DNA of 58,556 nucleotides. Origin: Faecalimicrobium dakarense. GTDB lineage: Bacteria > Bacillota > Clostridia > Peptostreptococcales > Peptostreptococcaceae. Under the pieces are notes generated by a model, which did not search any database, was not told where the DNA came from, and saw only the letters and a list, made by a program, of their open reading frames with translations. A program made the position numbers and the translations under genes. Positions within the stretch are counted from its first letter, which is position 1, and each line of letters starts with the position of its first letter. Of the stretch, positions 18,480-27,684 are shown one piece after another. The stretch covers positions 1-58,556 of the forward strand of contig NZ_HG529236.1 of assembly GCF_000499525.1 (NCBI RefSeq). Reading direction: 5' to 3'.

Positions 18480-19070
18480 ATGAATTCTTTAAGTAATATA
18501 TTAGTGAGCTTAGTTGCAATAGTAATTGCAATAACTGTTCATGAATTTGGACATGCTTATTCAGCTCATTTATTAGGGGATGATACGGCTAAGATGAATG
18601 GTAGAATGACCCTAGATCCAGCAAAACATTTAGACCCTATTGGTATTATAATGATGCTTATTTTTAGAATAGGATGGGCAAGACCAGTTCCAGTAAACCC
18701 TAATAACTTTAAAAATTACAAAATAGGAAATGTATTAGTTTCATTAGCAGGTGCGTTTGCAAATATATTAACAGCTATAGTTTGTATGATGCTGATTAAG
18801 GTTGTTCATATGGATGCAATTACTAGTATACTGTGGGCTACTATTGGATTTAATATAAGTTTTGCAGCTTTTAACTTACTTCCAATACCACCACTTGATG
18901 GATGGGGAGTAATATCATCATTTATACCATATAAGTATAATGAGTTTGTTTATAAATATGAAAGTATGAGTACTTTTCTATTTTTACTTTTAATAATTAC
19001 AGATTTTCATTTAATAATTATGGGACCTATATATAATGTAATAGTAAATATAGTATATCTATTTGCATAG
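18480..19070 (+). CDS. Site-2 protease (M50) family membrane metalloprotease
   Basis: A 196-residue membrane protease with the zinc motif HEFGH at residues 21-25 in the first segment and NLLPIPPLDGW near residue 139 carrying the third ligand Asp. This short form without PDZ domains is the YwhC/Rip-type group found beside scpAB in many Firmicutes. Its substrate is unknown. About five hydrophobic segments are seen. It is first in an operon with scpA (14 nt) and scpB. Confidence 0.88.
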   Translation: MNSLSNILVSLVAIVIAITVHEFGHAYSAHLLGDDTAKMNGRMTLDPAKHLDPIGIIMMLIFRIGWARPVPVNPNNFKNYKIGNVLVSLAGAFANILTAIVCMMLIKVVHMDAITSILWATIGFNISFAAFNLLPIPPLDGWGVISSFIPYKYNEFVYKYESMSTFLFLLLIITDFHLIIMGPIYNVIVNIVYLFA

Positions 19071-19084
19071 GACTGAGGTAAATT

Positions 19085-19807
19085 ATGAAATACAACATAC
19101 AGTTACAAGTTTATGAAGGACCGCTAGATTTATTGTATGACTTAATATCTAAGCAAAAGATTGATATAAAAGATATATCAATAATTGAGATAACTAAACA
19201 GTACATACAATACTTATCGATGCTTGAAAAAATGGATTTAGAAATAACTAGTGAGTTTATAACAATGGCTTCTAAACTTTTAGAAATAAAATCTAAATAC
19301 TTATTATATAAGCAAAAAGATGATGAAGAAATAGAAGATCCAAGATTAGAACTTGCCAGACAATTAGAAGAATATAAGCAGTTTAAATTAGCAGCAGAGG
19401 ATTTAAAAGAAAATGTTAGCTATGTAAATGAATTATTCTATAGAAAAAAAGAAGAGATAATCGTTGATGAAAGTGTAGATTTAAGTGATATTTCAATAGA
19501 GGCTATAAAAAATATACTTCCATATATACTAAAGGTTAAAACGTCAGAATCAGATGAAGTAAAAGACGAAAGACTAGATAAGATAGTAAGGGGAAGAATT
19601 ATATCTGTTGAGGAAAAGATAAGTTACATAAGAAATATTATAAACGAAAAATCAGAAGTAAGGTTTACTAAAGTAATACAAGATTGTGATAAAGATGAAG
19701 TTATAGCTACATTTTTATCAATACTTGAATTAATAAAAGCAAAAGAAATAATAGTAGCTCAAGATATATTCTTTGATGATATACTAATAAAGAAAAGCTC
19801 GGAGTGA
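19085..19807 (+). CDS. scpA: Segregation and condensation protein A
   Basis: The kleisin subunit that bridges SMC heads for chromosome condensation. Its N-terminus, YNIQLQVYEGPLDLLYDLISKQKIDI, is diagnostic, followed by the ELLEIKSKYLL region and a C-terminal winged helix ending EIIVAQDIFFDDI. At 240 residues it has normal length. It is followed by scpB after 4 nt, and the M50 protease precedes it by 14 nt, so the three are one operon. Confidence 0.95.
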   Translation: MKYNIQLQVYEGPLDLLYDLISKQKIDIKDISIIEITKQYIQYLSMLEKMDLEITSEFITMASKLLEIKSKYLLYKQKDDEEIEDPRLELARQLEEYKQFKLAAEDLKENVSYVNELFYRKKEEIIVDESVDLSDISIEAIKNILPYILKVKTSESDEVKDERLDKIVRGRIISVEEKISYIRNIINEKSEVRFTKVIQDCDKDEVIATFLSILELIKAKEIIVAQDIFFDDILIKKSSE

Positions 19808-19811
19808 TAAA

Positions 19812-20348
19812 ATGAGACGTGAAGATATAAAAAATATTATAGAATCAGTTATGTTTGCATACTCAGATCCTATAAGTGTAAAAGAACTAAATTATATAAT
19901 AAATGAAGACTTAGCAAGTAAAGAAATAGAATTTATGCTTCATTCTCTTATGGAGGAATATAAGGAAAATAATAGAGGAATACAAATAATAAAATTAGAA
20001 AATAAGTACCAAATGTGCACAAATAAGGAGTATGCTTCTTTTATAAAAAAAGTACTTGAACCAAAGAAAAAGAAAAGTTTAAGTCAAGCAACTCTTGAAA
20101 CTCTTACTATAATTGCATATAAGCAACCAATAACAAAGGTTGAAATAGAAGACATAAGAGGTGTAAAGTGTGATAAGGTGCTTCAAACACTTTTAGAAAA
20201 TGAATTAATAGTAGAAGCTGGTAGACTTAATCGAATAGGTAAACCAATAATATATAAAACTACAAATGAATTTTTAAAATTATTAAGTATAGAAAAATTA
20301 GAGGATTTACCTCCAATTGAAAATTATAAAGATACTGTAAGTGAATAA
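19812..20348 (+). CDS. scpB: Segregation and condensation protein B
   Basis: Winged-helix partner of ScpA in the SMC complex. Family motifs are MRREDIKNIIESVMFAYSDPISV at the N-terminus and LSQATLETLTIIAYKQPITKVEIEDIRGVKCDKVL in the second domain. The length of 178 is normal. Its start lies 4 nt after the scpA stop, consistent with coupled translation. A strong terminator follows. Confidence 0.95.
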   Translation: MRREDIKNIIESVMFAYSDPISVKELNYIINEDLASKEIEFMLHSLMEEYKENNRGIQIIKLENKYQMCTNKEYASFIKKVLEPKKKKSLSQATLETLTIIAYKQPITKVEIEDIRGVKCDKVLQTLLENELIVEAGRLNRIGKPIIYKTTNEFLKLLSIEKLEDLPPIENYKDTVSE

Positions 20349-20353
20349 AAGTT

Positions 20354-20394
20354 AAAAGACTGCATTAGATAAAAAATCTAATGCAGTCTTTTTA
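20354..20394 (+). terminator. Terminator after scpB
   Basis: A perfect 17-bp stem beginning AAAAGACTGCATTAGAT has a 5-nt loop and a T tail. Confidence 0.93.
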
Positions 20395-20488
20395 TATTGT
20401 TTTTAGCTTATTAGATTTATAAATTAATTGATAAAAAGTATTTTCACTTAAAAATAATAATTATTTACAATTAAAATGAAAATATCAT

Positions 20489-20503
20489 TGAAAATAATTA
20501 TCA
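20489..20503 (+). promoter_or_regulatory. Fur-box-like site upstream of DUF454 gene
   Basis: TGAAAATAATTATCA matches the 7-1-7 Fur box TGATAATNATTATCA at 14 of 15 positions. It lies about 50 nt before the DUF454 start. Confidence 0.65.
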
Positions 20504-20553
20504 CTTGTGATAGATTATTAATATATTAAATTTAATATTGTATGGAGGAGAAA

Positions 20554-20943
20554 ATGAATAAAATTAAAAAATTCATGTATGTAATAGTTGGACTAATATC
20601 ATTTGGGTTAGGGGCTATAGGAGTTATAATGCCAGTGCTTCCAACAACACCATTTTTACTATTGGCATCATATTGTTTTGTAAAAGGTTCAGATAAATTT
20701 GATAGATGGTTTAAATCAACAAAGATTTATAAAAATCATTTAGAAAGTTTTGTTAAAGAAAAGGCCATGACTATCAAACAAAAGGTTTGTATATTATTAT
20801 TTGCAGATATAATGTTAGCATTTCCTTTGATAATAATAGATAGCTTACATATGAGGATATTTTTATTATTTTTAATAGCAGTTAAATTCTATTACTTTAT
20901 GTTTAGAATAAAAACAATAAAAGAAGATAAAGCAGAGGTCTAA
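20554..20943 (+). CDS. DUF454 (YbaN-like) inner-membrane protein
   Basis: A 129-residue membrane protein of the DUF454/YbaN family. Hallmarks are GLISFGLGAIGVIMPVLPTTPFLLLASYCF at residues 9-38 and SDKFDRWFKSTKIYKNHLESF. It has about three membrane segments and unknown function. The ATG at 20554 follows GGAGGAG; an earlier frame start overlaps that site. A Fur-box-like site upstream suggests iron control, and DUF454 genes do occur near iron/haem uptake genes. Confidence 0.85.
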   Translation: MNKIKKFMYVIVGLISFGLGAIGVIMPVLPTTPFLLLASYCFVKGSDKFDRWFKSTKIYKNHLESFVKEKAMTIKQKVCILLFADIMLAFPLIIIDSLHMRIFLLFLIAVKFYYFMFRIKTIKEDKAEV

Positions 20944-21053
20944 TATATTTATTAAACTAATATAAAAAACTGTAAAATATAAATTATAAAATAATTAATA
21001 AAATAGAGACAAAGTTTAAATAGTTCAACTAAGGTAAGTCTATCAATATACAA

Positions 21054-21068
21054 TGAGAATGATAGTCA
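21054..21068 (+). promoter_or_regulatory. Fur-box-like site upstream of the ABC transporter operon
   Basis: TGAGAATGATAGTCA matches TGATAATNATTATCA at 12 of 15 positions. It lies upstream of the small membrane gene and the two ABC genes. Confidence 0.55.
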
Positions 21069-21171
21069 ATATAGCGAAGTAATATAAATTAATTTAATTA
21101 AGATAATTAAAATATTGATGAATTCTTTAAATTTAGTAACTATAAATACAAAAGCAAAGTGGGAGAAAGTT

Positions 21172-21486
21172 ATGTTACATAGGTTAGGATCAACATTATT
21201 TTTATTAGCAATAATAACTTATTTTTTTAAGTACTTTAAATTTATAAATAAGAAATTAAGTTTAAAACTACATATTTTAACGGGGACGTTAGGTGCATTA
21301 TCAATGATTATATATTCAGTTACGGATTATATAAAAGATAAAGAGATAACTATTTTGCCAGTCGGAATTATGGCAGGATTAATAATATTATCAGGGACTA
21401 ATAAAGTAAAAAAGAAATATAAATGGTTACATTTAGCATCGGTGATATTATTTGCATTAAGCCTTATATATCACATAATTAATTAG
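21172..21486 (+). CDS. Small four-segment membrane protein with four histidines, function unknown
   Basis: A 104-residue integral membrane protein I do not recognise. Hydrophobic stretches lie at about 5-20, 31-50, 61-75 and 86-101. Histidines H3, H34, H87 and H101 sit at or near membrane boundaries, as in small haem-b proteins, though this is only suggestive. I chose ATG 21172 because GGGAG lies 6 nt before it; an in-frame start at 21115 lacks a site. It precedes two ABC exporter-type genes by 19 nt and follows a Fur-box-like site. Confidence 0.6.
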   Translation: MLHRLGSTLFLLAIITYFFKYFKFINKKLSLKLHILTGTLGALSMIIYSVTDYIKDKEITILPVGIMAGLIILSGTNKVKKKYKWLHLASVILFALSLIYHIIN

Positions 21487-21505
21487 GAATTAGGAGGAAG
21501 AGTAA

Positions 21506-23269
21506 ATGGTAGACAAGAGGTTACTATCTATTTGTAAAGAACCAAAAAAATACATATTTTTAACAGTTTTAATGAACTGGATATCTGTAATTTGTAACAT
21601 AGGTATAATTTTATTTGTAGGAAATATAATCGATAAATTATATAAAAATGATTTAAGTTTTAGTATAGGAAATTATGTAATAATTTTATCAATGCTAATG
21701 GTAATAAGATTTATTTGTAATTATATGTCTGGTAAATTTTCTCATAATTCATCAGGAAAAGTTAGAAGTATATTAAGAGAAAAAATATATAAAAAGCTAT
21801 TAGAACTTGGTGTAGATTATAACAATGCACTATCAACATCATCTACTGTTCAAATAGCAGTAGATGGAGTAGAACAGTTAGAAGTATATTTTGGAAGGTT
21901 TTTACCTCAATTATTTTATGGATTATTAGGTCCACTTACATTATTTGCAGTAATGGCTACAATAAGCTTAAAAGCTGCATTAGTACTCTTAGTATGTATA
22001 CCATTAATCCCAATATCAATAGCATCTGTTATGAAGTTTGCTAAAAAACTTTTAAGTAAATATTGGGGGATATATACAAACTTAGGTGATTCATTCTTAG
22101 AAAATCTTCAAGGTCTTACAACTTTAAAGATATTTGATTTAGATGAAGAAAAAAATGAAGAAATGAATAAAGAAGCTGAAACATTTAGAAAAGTAACTAT
22201 GAAGGTACTAACAATGCAGTTAAGTTCTATAACTATAATGGATTTAATAGCATTTGGAGGAGCAGCAGTAGGTATATTACTTGCTGTAAATGAATTATCA
22301 AAAGGTAATATAACTGTTGGAGGAGCTGTGATAATAATCTTATTATCGTCAGAATTCTTTATACCACTTAGACTTTTAGGATCATTTTTCCATATTGCTA
22401 CTAATGGTATGGCAGCATCTGATAAAATGTTTAAATTATTAGATACAAAAGTTAAAGAAGAACCTAAATTATCTAAAGAAGATTGTGAAAAATTAAAAGA
22501 TATATCTATAAATATAAAAAATGTAGATTTTAGTTATGATAAAGAAAGAAAAGTCCTTAAAGATATAAATATAGAAGTGAAGAATAAGTCTATGGTTGCC
22601 TTAGTTGGAGAAAGTGGATGTGGTAAAAGTACAATTACTAACTTACTTTTAAAGCTTAGAGAAGTAGATAATGGAGAGGTAACTTTAAATGGAATAAATA
22701 TAAATTATATACCATTTGAGGAACTAAGAAAAAAGGTAAGTTTTATAAGTCATAACTCTTATATATTTAATACTACAATAGCACAAAATTTAAAAATGGG
22801 TAAAAAGGATGCAACTGAAAAAGAGTTATATAATGCACTAAAAATAGCAAATTTATATGAGTTTGTAGTTGGATTAGAAGATAAACTTGATACTAAAGTT
22901 GGGGAAGGTGGCTCTCTTTTATCAGGAGGACAAAAGCAAAGATTAGCACTTGCTAGAATGATACTTACAAATCCAGAAGTGTACATATTTGATGAAGCTA
23001 CTTCAAATGTTGACGTAGAAAGTGAAGATAGTATATTAAAAACTATATATGATATAGCAAAAGAAAAAACTGTAATAGTAATATCTCATAGACTTGCAAA
23101 TGTAGTAAATGCAGATAAAATCTATGTATTAGATAAAGGTAATATAGTAGAGAGTGAAAATCATAAAGAGCTTATGAAAAATAATTCTACTTACTGTAAC
23201 TTATATACAAATCAAACAAACTTGGAAAGCATATATGAAAGAGAATTGGAGGTGGCTGTAAGTGAATAA
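21506..23269 (+). CDS. ABC transporter, fused permease-ATPase, first subunit
   Basis: A 587-residue half-transporter with an exporter-type fold: six membrane segments over about residues 15-300, then an ATPase with Walker A GESGCGKST, signature LLSGGQKQR, Walker B VYIFDEATSNVD and H-loop ISHR. It resembles CydD/YbtP-type subunits. The next gene overlaps by 8 nt and encodes the partner, so they form a heterodimer. A Fur-box-like site upstream makes siderophore, haem or other metal-related transport likely; the YbtPQ/IrtAB importers have this same fold. Direction and substrate are not shown by the sequence. Confidence 0.85.
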   Translation: MVDKRLLSICKEPKKYIFLTVLMNWISVICNIGIILFVGNIIDKLYKNDLSFSIGNYVIILSMLMVIRFICNYMSGKFSHNSSGKVRSILREKIYKKLLELGVDYNNALSTSSTVQIAVDGVEQLEVYFGRFLPQLFYGLLGPLTLFAVMATISLKAALVLLVCIPLIPISIASVMKFAKKLLSKYWGIYTNLGDSFLENLQGLTTLKIFDLDEEKNEEMNKEAETFRKVTMKVLTMQLSSITIMDLIAFGGAAVGILLAVNELSKGNITVGGAVIIILLSSEFFIPLRLLGSFFHIATNGMAASDKMFKLLDTKVKEEPKLSKEDCEKLKDISINIKNVDFSYDKERKVLKDINIEVKNKSMVALVGESGCGKSTITNLLLKLREVDNGEVTLNGININYIPFEELRKKVSFISHNSYIFNTTIAQNLKMGKKDATEKELYNALKIANLYEFVVGLEDKLDTKVGEGGSLLSGGQKQRLALARMILTNPEVYIFDEATSNVDVESEDSILKTIYDIAKEKTVIVISHRLANVVNADKIYVLDKGNIVESENHKELMKNNSTYCNLYTNQTNLESIYERELEVAVSE

Positions 23270-24944
23270 TGAACAAAAGAGAATGTCTGGAATAAAAATA
23301 ATGGCAAGGCTTATAAAAATACTAAAGCCACTAACTCCAATAATGATGATAACAATAACTTTTGGAGTTTTAGGATTTTTAGCAGCTACAGCAGTAACTA
23401 CATTTGGTGCAATAGCGATAGGGAATGTACTTAAGCTAGATATGGGATTTACTTTAAATCAGGCTGTAAAGATTATAATAGGATGTGCAATATTAAGAGG
23501 TGGTCTAAGAGCAATAGAACAATATTCAGGTCATTATATAGCATTTAAAATATTAGCTATACTAAGGGATCAAGTATTTAAGGCTTTAAGAAAATTAGCA
23601 CCAGCAAAATTAGAGACAAAGGAAAAAGGTAATTTAATATCAGTTATAACTAGTGATATAGAATTACTAGAAGTATTTTATGCTCATACAATAGCACCTA
23701 TTGCTATAGGAATAATTACTTCAGGTATAACAGCAGGAGTATTATATAGCATAAATCATTACTTTGGAATAATAGCTGTAGTATTTTACTTAATAGTAGG
23801 TCTTTTAATACCAGTTATATCTTCTAAATATGCAAATCAGTCAGGTCTTGAATATAGAAATGAGTTTGGTAATACAAATAGCTTTCTATTAGATTCTTTA
23901 AAAGGTATAAAAGAAGTATTATTATTTGGAGCAGGAAATGATAGATTAAAAACTATAAATGAAAATAGTGAAAAGTTAAATGAAAAATTAAAAGTTATAA
24001 AAGAACACGAAGGTATAATAAAAGCTTTCACAGATATAACTATAATGATAGCTATAATTGTAACTTTATTTACAGGAGTAAAGTTATTTGAATCAAGTAC
24101 AATAAACTTAGGTCAAGTAATAGTATCAGTAGTTCTTTTAGCAAGTTCATTTGGTCCAACTGTTGCCTTAAGTAATTTATCTAATAATTTGATGCATACT
24201 TTTGCTTGTGCACAAAGATTATTTAATGTATTAGATGAAGTTCCAGCTGTAAATGAAGTAGCTGGGAATGAAGATTTAAATATAGACTACATAGATGTAA
24301 GAGATATGGAATTTAAGTATAAAGGAAGAGATGAAGTATTACTTAAAGATGTGAATCTTAATATTGAAAAAGGTGATAAAGTTGCTATTATTGGAGAAAG
24401 TGGATGTGGTAAGAGTACATTATTAAAATTAATAATGAGATTTTGGGATGTTGAAAAAGGTAGCATAGAAATAGATAATAATGATATAAAAAATATACCT
24501 ACTAAAGCTTTAAGAAAGTCAGAGTCTTTAGTTAGCCAAGAAACATTTTTATTTAATGATACTATAGAAAATAACTTAAAAATAGGTAAGATAGATGCAA
24601 CTTATGAAGAAGTAGTAGAAGCCGCTAAAAAAGCATCTATACATGAATTCATAGAAACATTACCTAATAGATATAAGACTAATGTTGGAGAAATAGGATC
24701 TAACTTATCATCAGGTGAAAAGCAAAGATTAGGAATAGCAAGAGCATTTTTACGTAATTCACAAGTGCTTATATTAGATGAACCTACAAGTAATTTAGAT
24801 ACTTTAAATGAAGCTCAAATTTTAAAGAGCATTAAAAATGAATCTGAAGATAAAACAATAATAATGGTATCTCATAGAAAATCAAGTACAGCAATTTGTG
24901 ATAAGAAAGTTTATGTAAGAAACAATACACTTGAGTTTAATTAA
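23262..24944 (+). CDS. ABC transporter, fused permease-ATPase, second subunit (GTG start)
   Basis: A 560-residue partner half-transporter. It has membrane segments through about residue 310 and an ATPase with Walker A GESGCGKST, signature NLSSGEKQR, Walker B VLILDEPTSNLD and H-loop VSHR. The GTG start follows GGAGGTGG and overlaps the end of the first subunit by 8 nt, so translation is coupled. The membrane part ITSDIELLEVFYAHTIAPI is CydC/IrtB-like. It ends at a terminator, closing the presumed iron-regulated operon. Confidence 0.85.
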   Translation: MNNEQKRMSGIKIMARLIKILKPLTPIMMITITFGVLGFLAATAVTTFGAIAIGNVLKLDMGFTLNQAVKIIIGCAILRGGLRAIEQYSGHYIAFKILAILRDQVFKALRKLAPAKLETKEKGNLISVITSDIELLEVFYAHTIAPIAIGIITSGITAGVLYSINHYFGIIAVVFYLIVGLLIPVISSKYANQSGLEYRNEFGNTNSFLLDSLKGIKEVLLFGAGNDRLKTINENSEKLNEKLKVIKEHEGIIKAFTDITIMIAIIVTLFTGVKLFESSTINLGQVIVSVVLLASSFGPTVALSNLSNNLMHTFACAQRLFNVLDEVPAVNEVAGNEDLNIDYIDVRDMEFKYKGRDEVLLKDVNLNIEKGDKVAIIGESGCGKSTLLKLIMRFWDVEKGSIEIDNNDIKNIPTKALRKSESLVSQETFLFNDTIENNLKIGKIDATYEEVVEAAKKASIHEFIETLPNRYKTNVGEIGSNLSSGEKQRLGIARAFLRNSQVLILDEPTSNLDTLNEAQILKSIKNESEDKTIIMVSHRKSSTAICDKKVYVRNNTLEFN

Positions 24945-24948
24945 TAAT

Positions 24949-24976
24949 TAGGGCTAAATCTTTTAGCCCTTTTTTA
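24949..24976 (+). terminator. Terminator after the ABC operon
   Basis: The stem GGGCTAAA / TTTTAGCCC is followed by six Ts. Confidence 0.88.
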
Positions 24977-25069
24977 ATATACTAAGGTATTGTAGAGTAC
25001 CTTGACTAAACAGAATTTAAATTAAACAAGTGAATTTTATTGAAATGAATTTTAAACTTGGAGGAAATT

Positions 25070-25369
25070 ATGAGTAGGATAGAAAGAGAAAAAAAGACTA
25101 TAGGTATTATGATAAATATATATTGTAGAAAAAATCATGGATGTAGTAAAAATGAACTATGTGATGAATGTAGTGAACTTTTAGAGTATGCTAGCAAAAG
25201 ACTAGATTTTTGTAAGTTTGGAGAAGAAAAAAAGTTTTGTAGTAAATGCCAAATACATTGCTACAAAAAAGATATGAAAATAAAAATTAAGAAAGTTATG
25301 AAGTTCTCTGGACCAAGGCTGTTATTTTATGAGCCGATAGAGGTTATTAAACATATATTCGAAAAATAA
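25070..25369 (+). CDS. YgbA-like nitrous-oxide-stimulated-promoter family protein
   Basis: A 99-residue cysteine-rich protein of the family named for a nitrous-oxide-stimulated promoter (YgbA_NO). Its pattern is C..NHGC....LC..C near residues 18-32, then FCSKCQIHCYK and GPRLLFYEPI. YgbA in enterobacteria is part of the NO response and supports growth after nitrosative damage. The ATG at 25070 follows TTGGAGG. It is monocistronic. The function is inferred from the family. Confidence 0.8.
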   Translation: MSRIEREKKTIGIMINIYCRKNHGCSKNELCDECSELLEYASKRLDFCKFGEEKKFCSKCQIHCYKKDMKIKIKKVMKFSGPRLLFYEPIEVIKHIFEK

Positions 25370-25440
25370 TATAGACATATATTTAATTATGTATTATTAT
25401 AACTATAAAAATAACTACTCAAAGTAAATATCATAACGAA

Positions 25441-25474
25441 AAAATAGACTAGATTTTATCTGGTCTATTTTTTA
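25441..25474 (+). terminator. Terminator after ygbA-like gene
   Basis: AAAATAGAC...GGTCTATTTT is an interrupted stem with a T tail. The rest of 25370-25546 shows nothing else. Confidence 0.75.
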
Positions 25475-25546
25475 TTTTAAATATAAACTCTATGAATTAT
25501 ATAATAATATGCTACTATTAATGATATAAGTCAAGTGGGGGATAAG

Positions 25547-25735
25547 ATGTTTATAGTAGTAGTAAATATATTGTGTTTTATAGTGAATATAAGAAATTCT
25601 TACATAAGCTTTAATGATGGTGAAAATGGTACTGGTATTGCTTGGGTTTTGATGAGTTGCTGTTGGATAATTTGTGCAGTAGCTAATTACAAAAGATATA
25701 AAGAGGAAAATCCGAATATAAATAATATTAGATAA
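25547..25735 (+). CDS. Small hydrophobic protein, function unknown
   Basis: A 62-residue protein with two hydrophobic segments (MFIVVVNILCFIVNIRNSYISF and GIAWVLMSCCWIICAVANY) and a short charged tail. The ATG at 25547 follows GGGGGATA. It may be co-transcribed with the next gene, 21 nt downstream. I do not recognise it. Confidence 0.5.
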   Translation: MFIVVVNILCFIVNIRNSYISFNDGENGTGIAWVLMSCCWIICAVANYKRYKEENPNINNIR

Positions 25736-25756
25736 TAAATATTAAGGGGGATACCA

Positions 25757-26086
25757 ATGGCAAAAGAAATATTTGATGTAATTATATCACCAGATGAAGC
25801 ACAAGAAATAATAAATAGAGAAATAGATTCAGATTTAGTTGATTATCAACGATATGAATTAGGAGATGATAAGTTTATATTAATATCACTTTATGAAAAA
25901 TATTACTTTAGAAATGATAGTACAGCAGCATTATCTATAACAATAGATAATGTAAGTGGATTAACTAAGATAAAAGCTGTATCTACAGGAAGTTCAATAG
26001 GACTTTTATTTATTGATTTTGGTGCATCTAAAAATTTTGTATCTAGTATTAAAAAAGCATTAAAAGACCATATTGTAATAGACTAG
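25757..26086 (+). CDS. Uncharacterised cytoplasmic protein (DUF6054-like)
   Basis: A 109-residue alpha/beta protein beginning MAKEIFDVIISPDEAQEIINREID. It has a central beta-rich stretch and a glycine motif STGSSIGLLFIDFGA, the pattern I associate with DUF6054. No catalytic residues are evident. It is preceded by AAGGGGG and ends on a terminator stem. Confidence 0.55.
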   Translation: MAKEIFDVIISPDEAQEIINREIDSDLVDYQRYELGDDKFILISLYEKYYFRNDSTAALSITIDNVSGLTKIKAVSTGSSIGLLFIDFGASKNFVSSIKKALKDHIVID

Positions 26087-26108
26087 GATAATATCCTAGT
26101 CTATTTTA
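26081..26108 (+). terminator. Terminator overlapping the end of the preceding gene
   Basis: GACTAGGATAATATCCTAGTC, then a T-rich tail. The stop codon lies inside the stem. Confidence 0.82.
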
Positions 26109-26195
26109 TTTGTTTCTATACCTAATTATTCATATTAAAATAATAACTTTTAAATAAAAAGTATAGATAATTATCTTTTAGAAAATAATAGGAAT

Positions 26196-26831
26196 ATGAG
26201 ATATAATGGAATATTTGATTTAAGTTTTTTATTATTAATAATATTATTATTAATTGTAGGGATTATCATAATAACTTTAAAATCATCATTACACATAATA
26301 ATTTCATCAAAAATACGAAATGAAGATATAAGTATTAAAATTAATATAAAATATCTGTTCAACTTGATAAATATAGATAAACAACTTTATCCGCCTAGTA
26401 ATAAAGGAAAAAGTAGTAGTTCTAATAAAAAGAAAGGAAATAAAAAAGGAAAAGGAAAGTTATTAAATAAAGATTATTTAACTCTTTATAGGCTTTTTAA
26501 GAAAATAAAAATACATGAAGTCTATTCAAAAATTGAGTTTGGAAGTGAAATTATTAATTTTACCACATTTATATATGTATTAATAAATGCTATTTATGGA
26601 AATATAGCTAACATTGTAGATGCTGATAAAATCCATCTAGGAGTAACACCAAATTTCACTAAAAATTATTTAAAAGCAGATATGAAAGTGCATGCAAAGC
26701 CGACTATTAGAGATTTAGTAACAGTAGCAAGGGCTGGATATAAAATTTATAAAAATAATAAAGGGAATAAGGAGGATGGTACAAATGAGAGCAACAGGTT
26801 CAATAAAAAGTCTTATGGAAACAACTCTTGA
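26196..26831 (+). CDS. DUF2953 protein, GerW/YtfJ partner
   Basis: A 211-residue protein with one N-terminal membrane segment (residues 8-30). A lysine/serine-rich low-complexity stretch runs from about 69 to 89, then a DUF2953-type region (KIHEVYSKIEFGSEIINFTTF...IYGNIANI). This family is found with the YtfJ/GerW sporulation protein in Firmicutes, as here: the next gene begins within it, overlapping by 47 nt. The role is unknown, probably sporulation or germination. There is no strong ribosome site before the ATG. Confidence 0.75.
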   Translation: MRYNGIFDLSFLLLIILLLIVGIIIITLKSSLHIIISSKIRNEDISIKINIKYLFNLINIDKQLYPPSNKGKSSSSNKKKGNKKGKGKLLNKDYLTLYRLFKKIKIHEVYSKIEFGSEIINFTTFIYVLINAIYGNIANIVDADKIHLGVTPNFTKNYLKADMKVHAKPTIRDLVTVARAGYKIYKNNKGNKEDGTNESNRFNKKSYGNNS

Positions 26832-27240
26832 GACTATAAATGGTTCTATAGATGCAAATACTATAGTAGGTGATCCTATTCAAACTGATACAACAGTAGT
26901 AGTTCCAATATCAAAAATCACAGTTGGTTTTGGGATTGGTGGAGGAGAATATTCAAAAGGCTATAACCAAGATAATAAAGATAATGAAAAGATAGAAGAT
27001 AAAAATGATACAAACTTTGCAGGAGGTAGTGCAGGTGCAATTTCTGTACAACCAGTAGCTTTTGTAGTAGTGGAAAATGGAGAAACAAGACTTATGAGTT
27101 TAGATAGTAATATAAATTTAGTAGATAATATACTTACAGTTACTCCAAGAGTTATAGAAAAAATTCAAAAGTTATCTAAGAATAATTCTGATGATAATAA
27201 TAATAAAAAAAATAAACAACCTAAGAAACCTAAAATGTAA
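26785..27240 (+). CDS. gerW: GerW/YtfJ-family sporulation protein
   Basis: A 151-residue protein of the YtfJ/GerW family. SLMETTLETINGSIDANTIVGDPIQTDTTVVVPISKITVGFGIGGGEY is the family core, followed by GGSAGAISVQPVAFVVVENGETRLM. GerW is needed for response of B. subtilis spores to some germinants. The ATG at 26785 is 9 nt after GGAGG; an in-frame ATG at 26776 abuts the site. The tail is Asn/Lys-rich. It is coupled to the upstream DUF2953 gene. Confidence 0.88.
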   Translation: MRATGSIKSLMETTLETINGSIDANTIVGDPIQTDTTVVVPISKITVGFGIGGGEYSKGYNQDNKDNEKIEDKNDTNFAGGSAGAISVQPVAFVVVENGETRLMSLDSNINLVDNILTVTPRVIEKIQKLSKNNSDDNNNKKNKQPKKPKM

Positions 27241-27276
27241 AAAAACTACCTATAAATATTTATAGGTAGTTTTTTA
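27241..27276 (+). terminator. Terminator after gerW
   Basis: The stem AAAAACTACCTATAAAT / ATTTATAGGTAGTTTTTT begins right after the stop. Confidence 0.9.
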
Positions 27277-27280
27277 TAAA

Positions 27281-27376
27281 TTAGAAACATCTGTAGATAC
27301 CAGATTAGGTGGAGAGTTATTTGTAGAAAATAATCTAGTTATGTATAATGGAGTCTATAATAAAAAGGTAGAATAA
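27281..27376 (+). pseudogene. Possible 3' remnant of a lost gene
   Basis: A 31-codon open stretch with no start codon reads LETSVDTRLGGELFVENNLV... and ends at TAA. It is protein-like in composition but has no ribosome site and lies directly after a terminator, so it may be the tail of a deleted gene. The family is unknown. The rest of 27377-27684 is AT-rich; I see no gene there, only promoter-like TATAAT strings. Confidence 0.3.
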
Positions 27377-27684
27377 ATATGGCTTTAAGAATTTGGATTT
27401 TAAGTTATAAATGAAGAAAAAAATAAAAATAAAGTGAAAATATTAACAGACAATATTAAATATTAATAAAAATCTAATTTACTTTAAAATTTAAAGCTAT
27501 TAGGTTAAAATAAAAAAATTAATTTCATAGTTTTTTTATTAATGGTTTAGGGCAAAATAATTAGAATAGATAATGTATAATAAATATAGTATAATTACAA
27601 TAGACAATTATTAATATACTTAAGTAGTACTCCTATGCTGAAGAAATTGATAATAGACGAAAATATAGAATGGGGGGAAATCCT

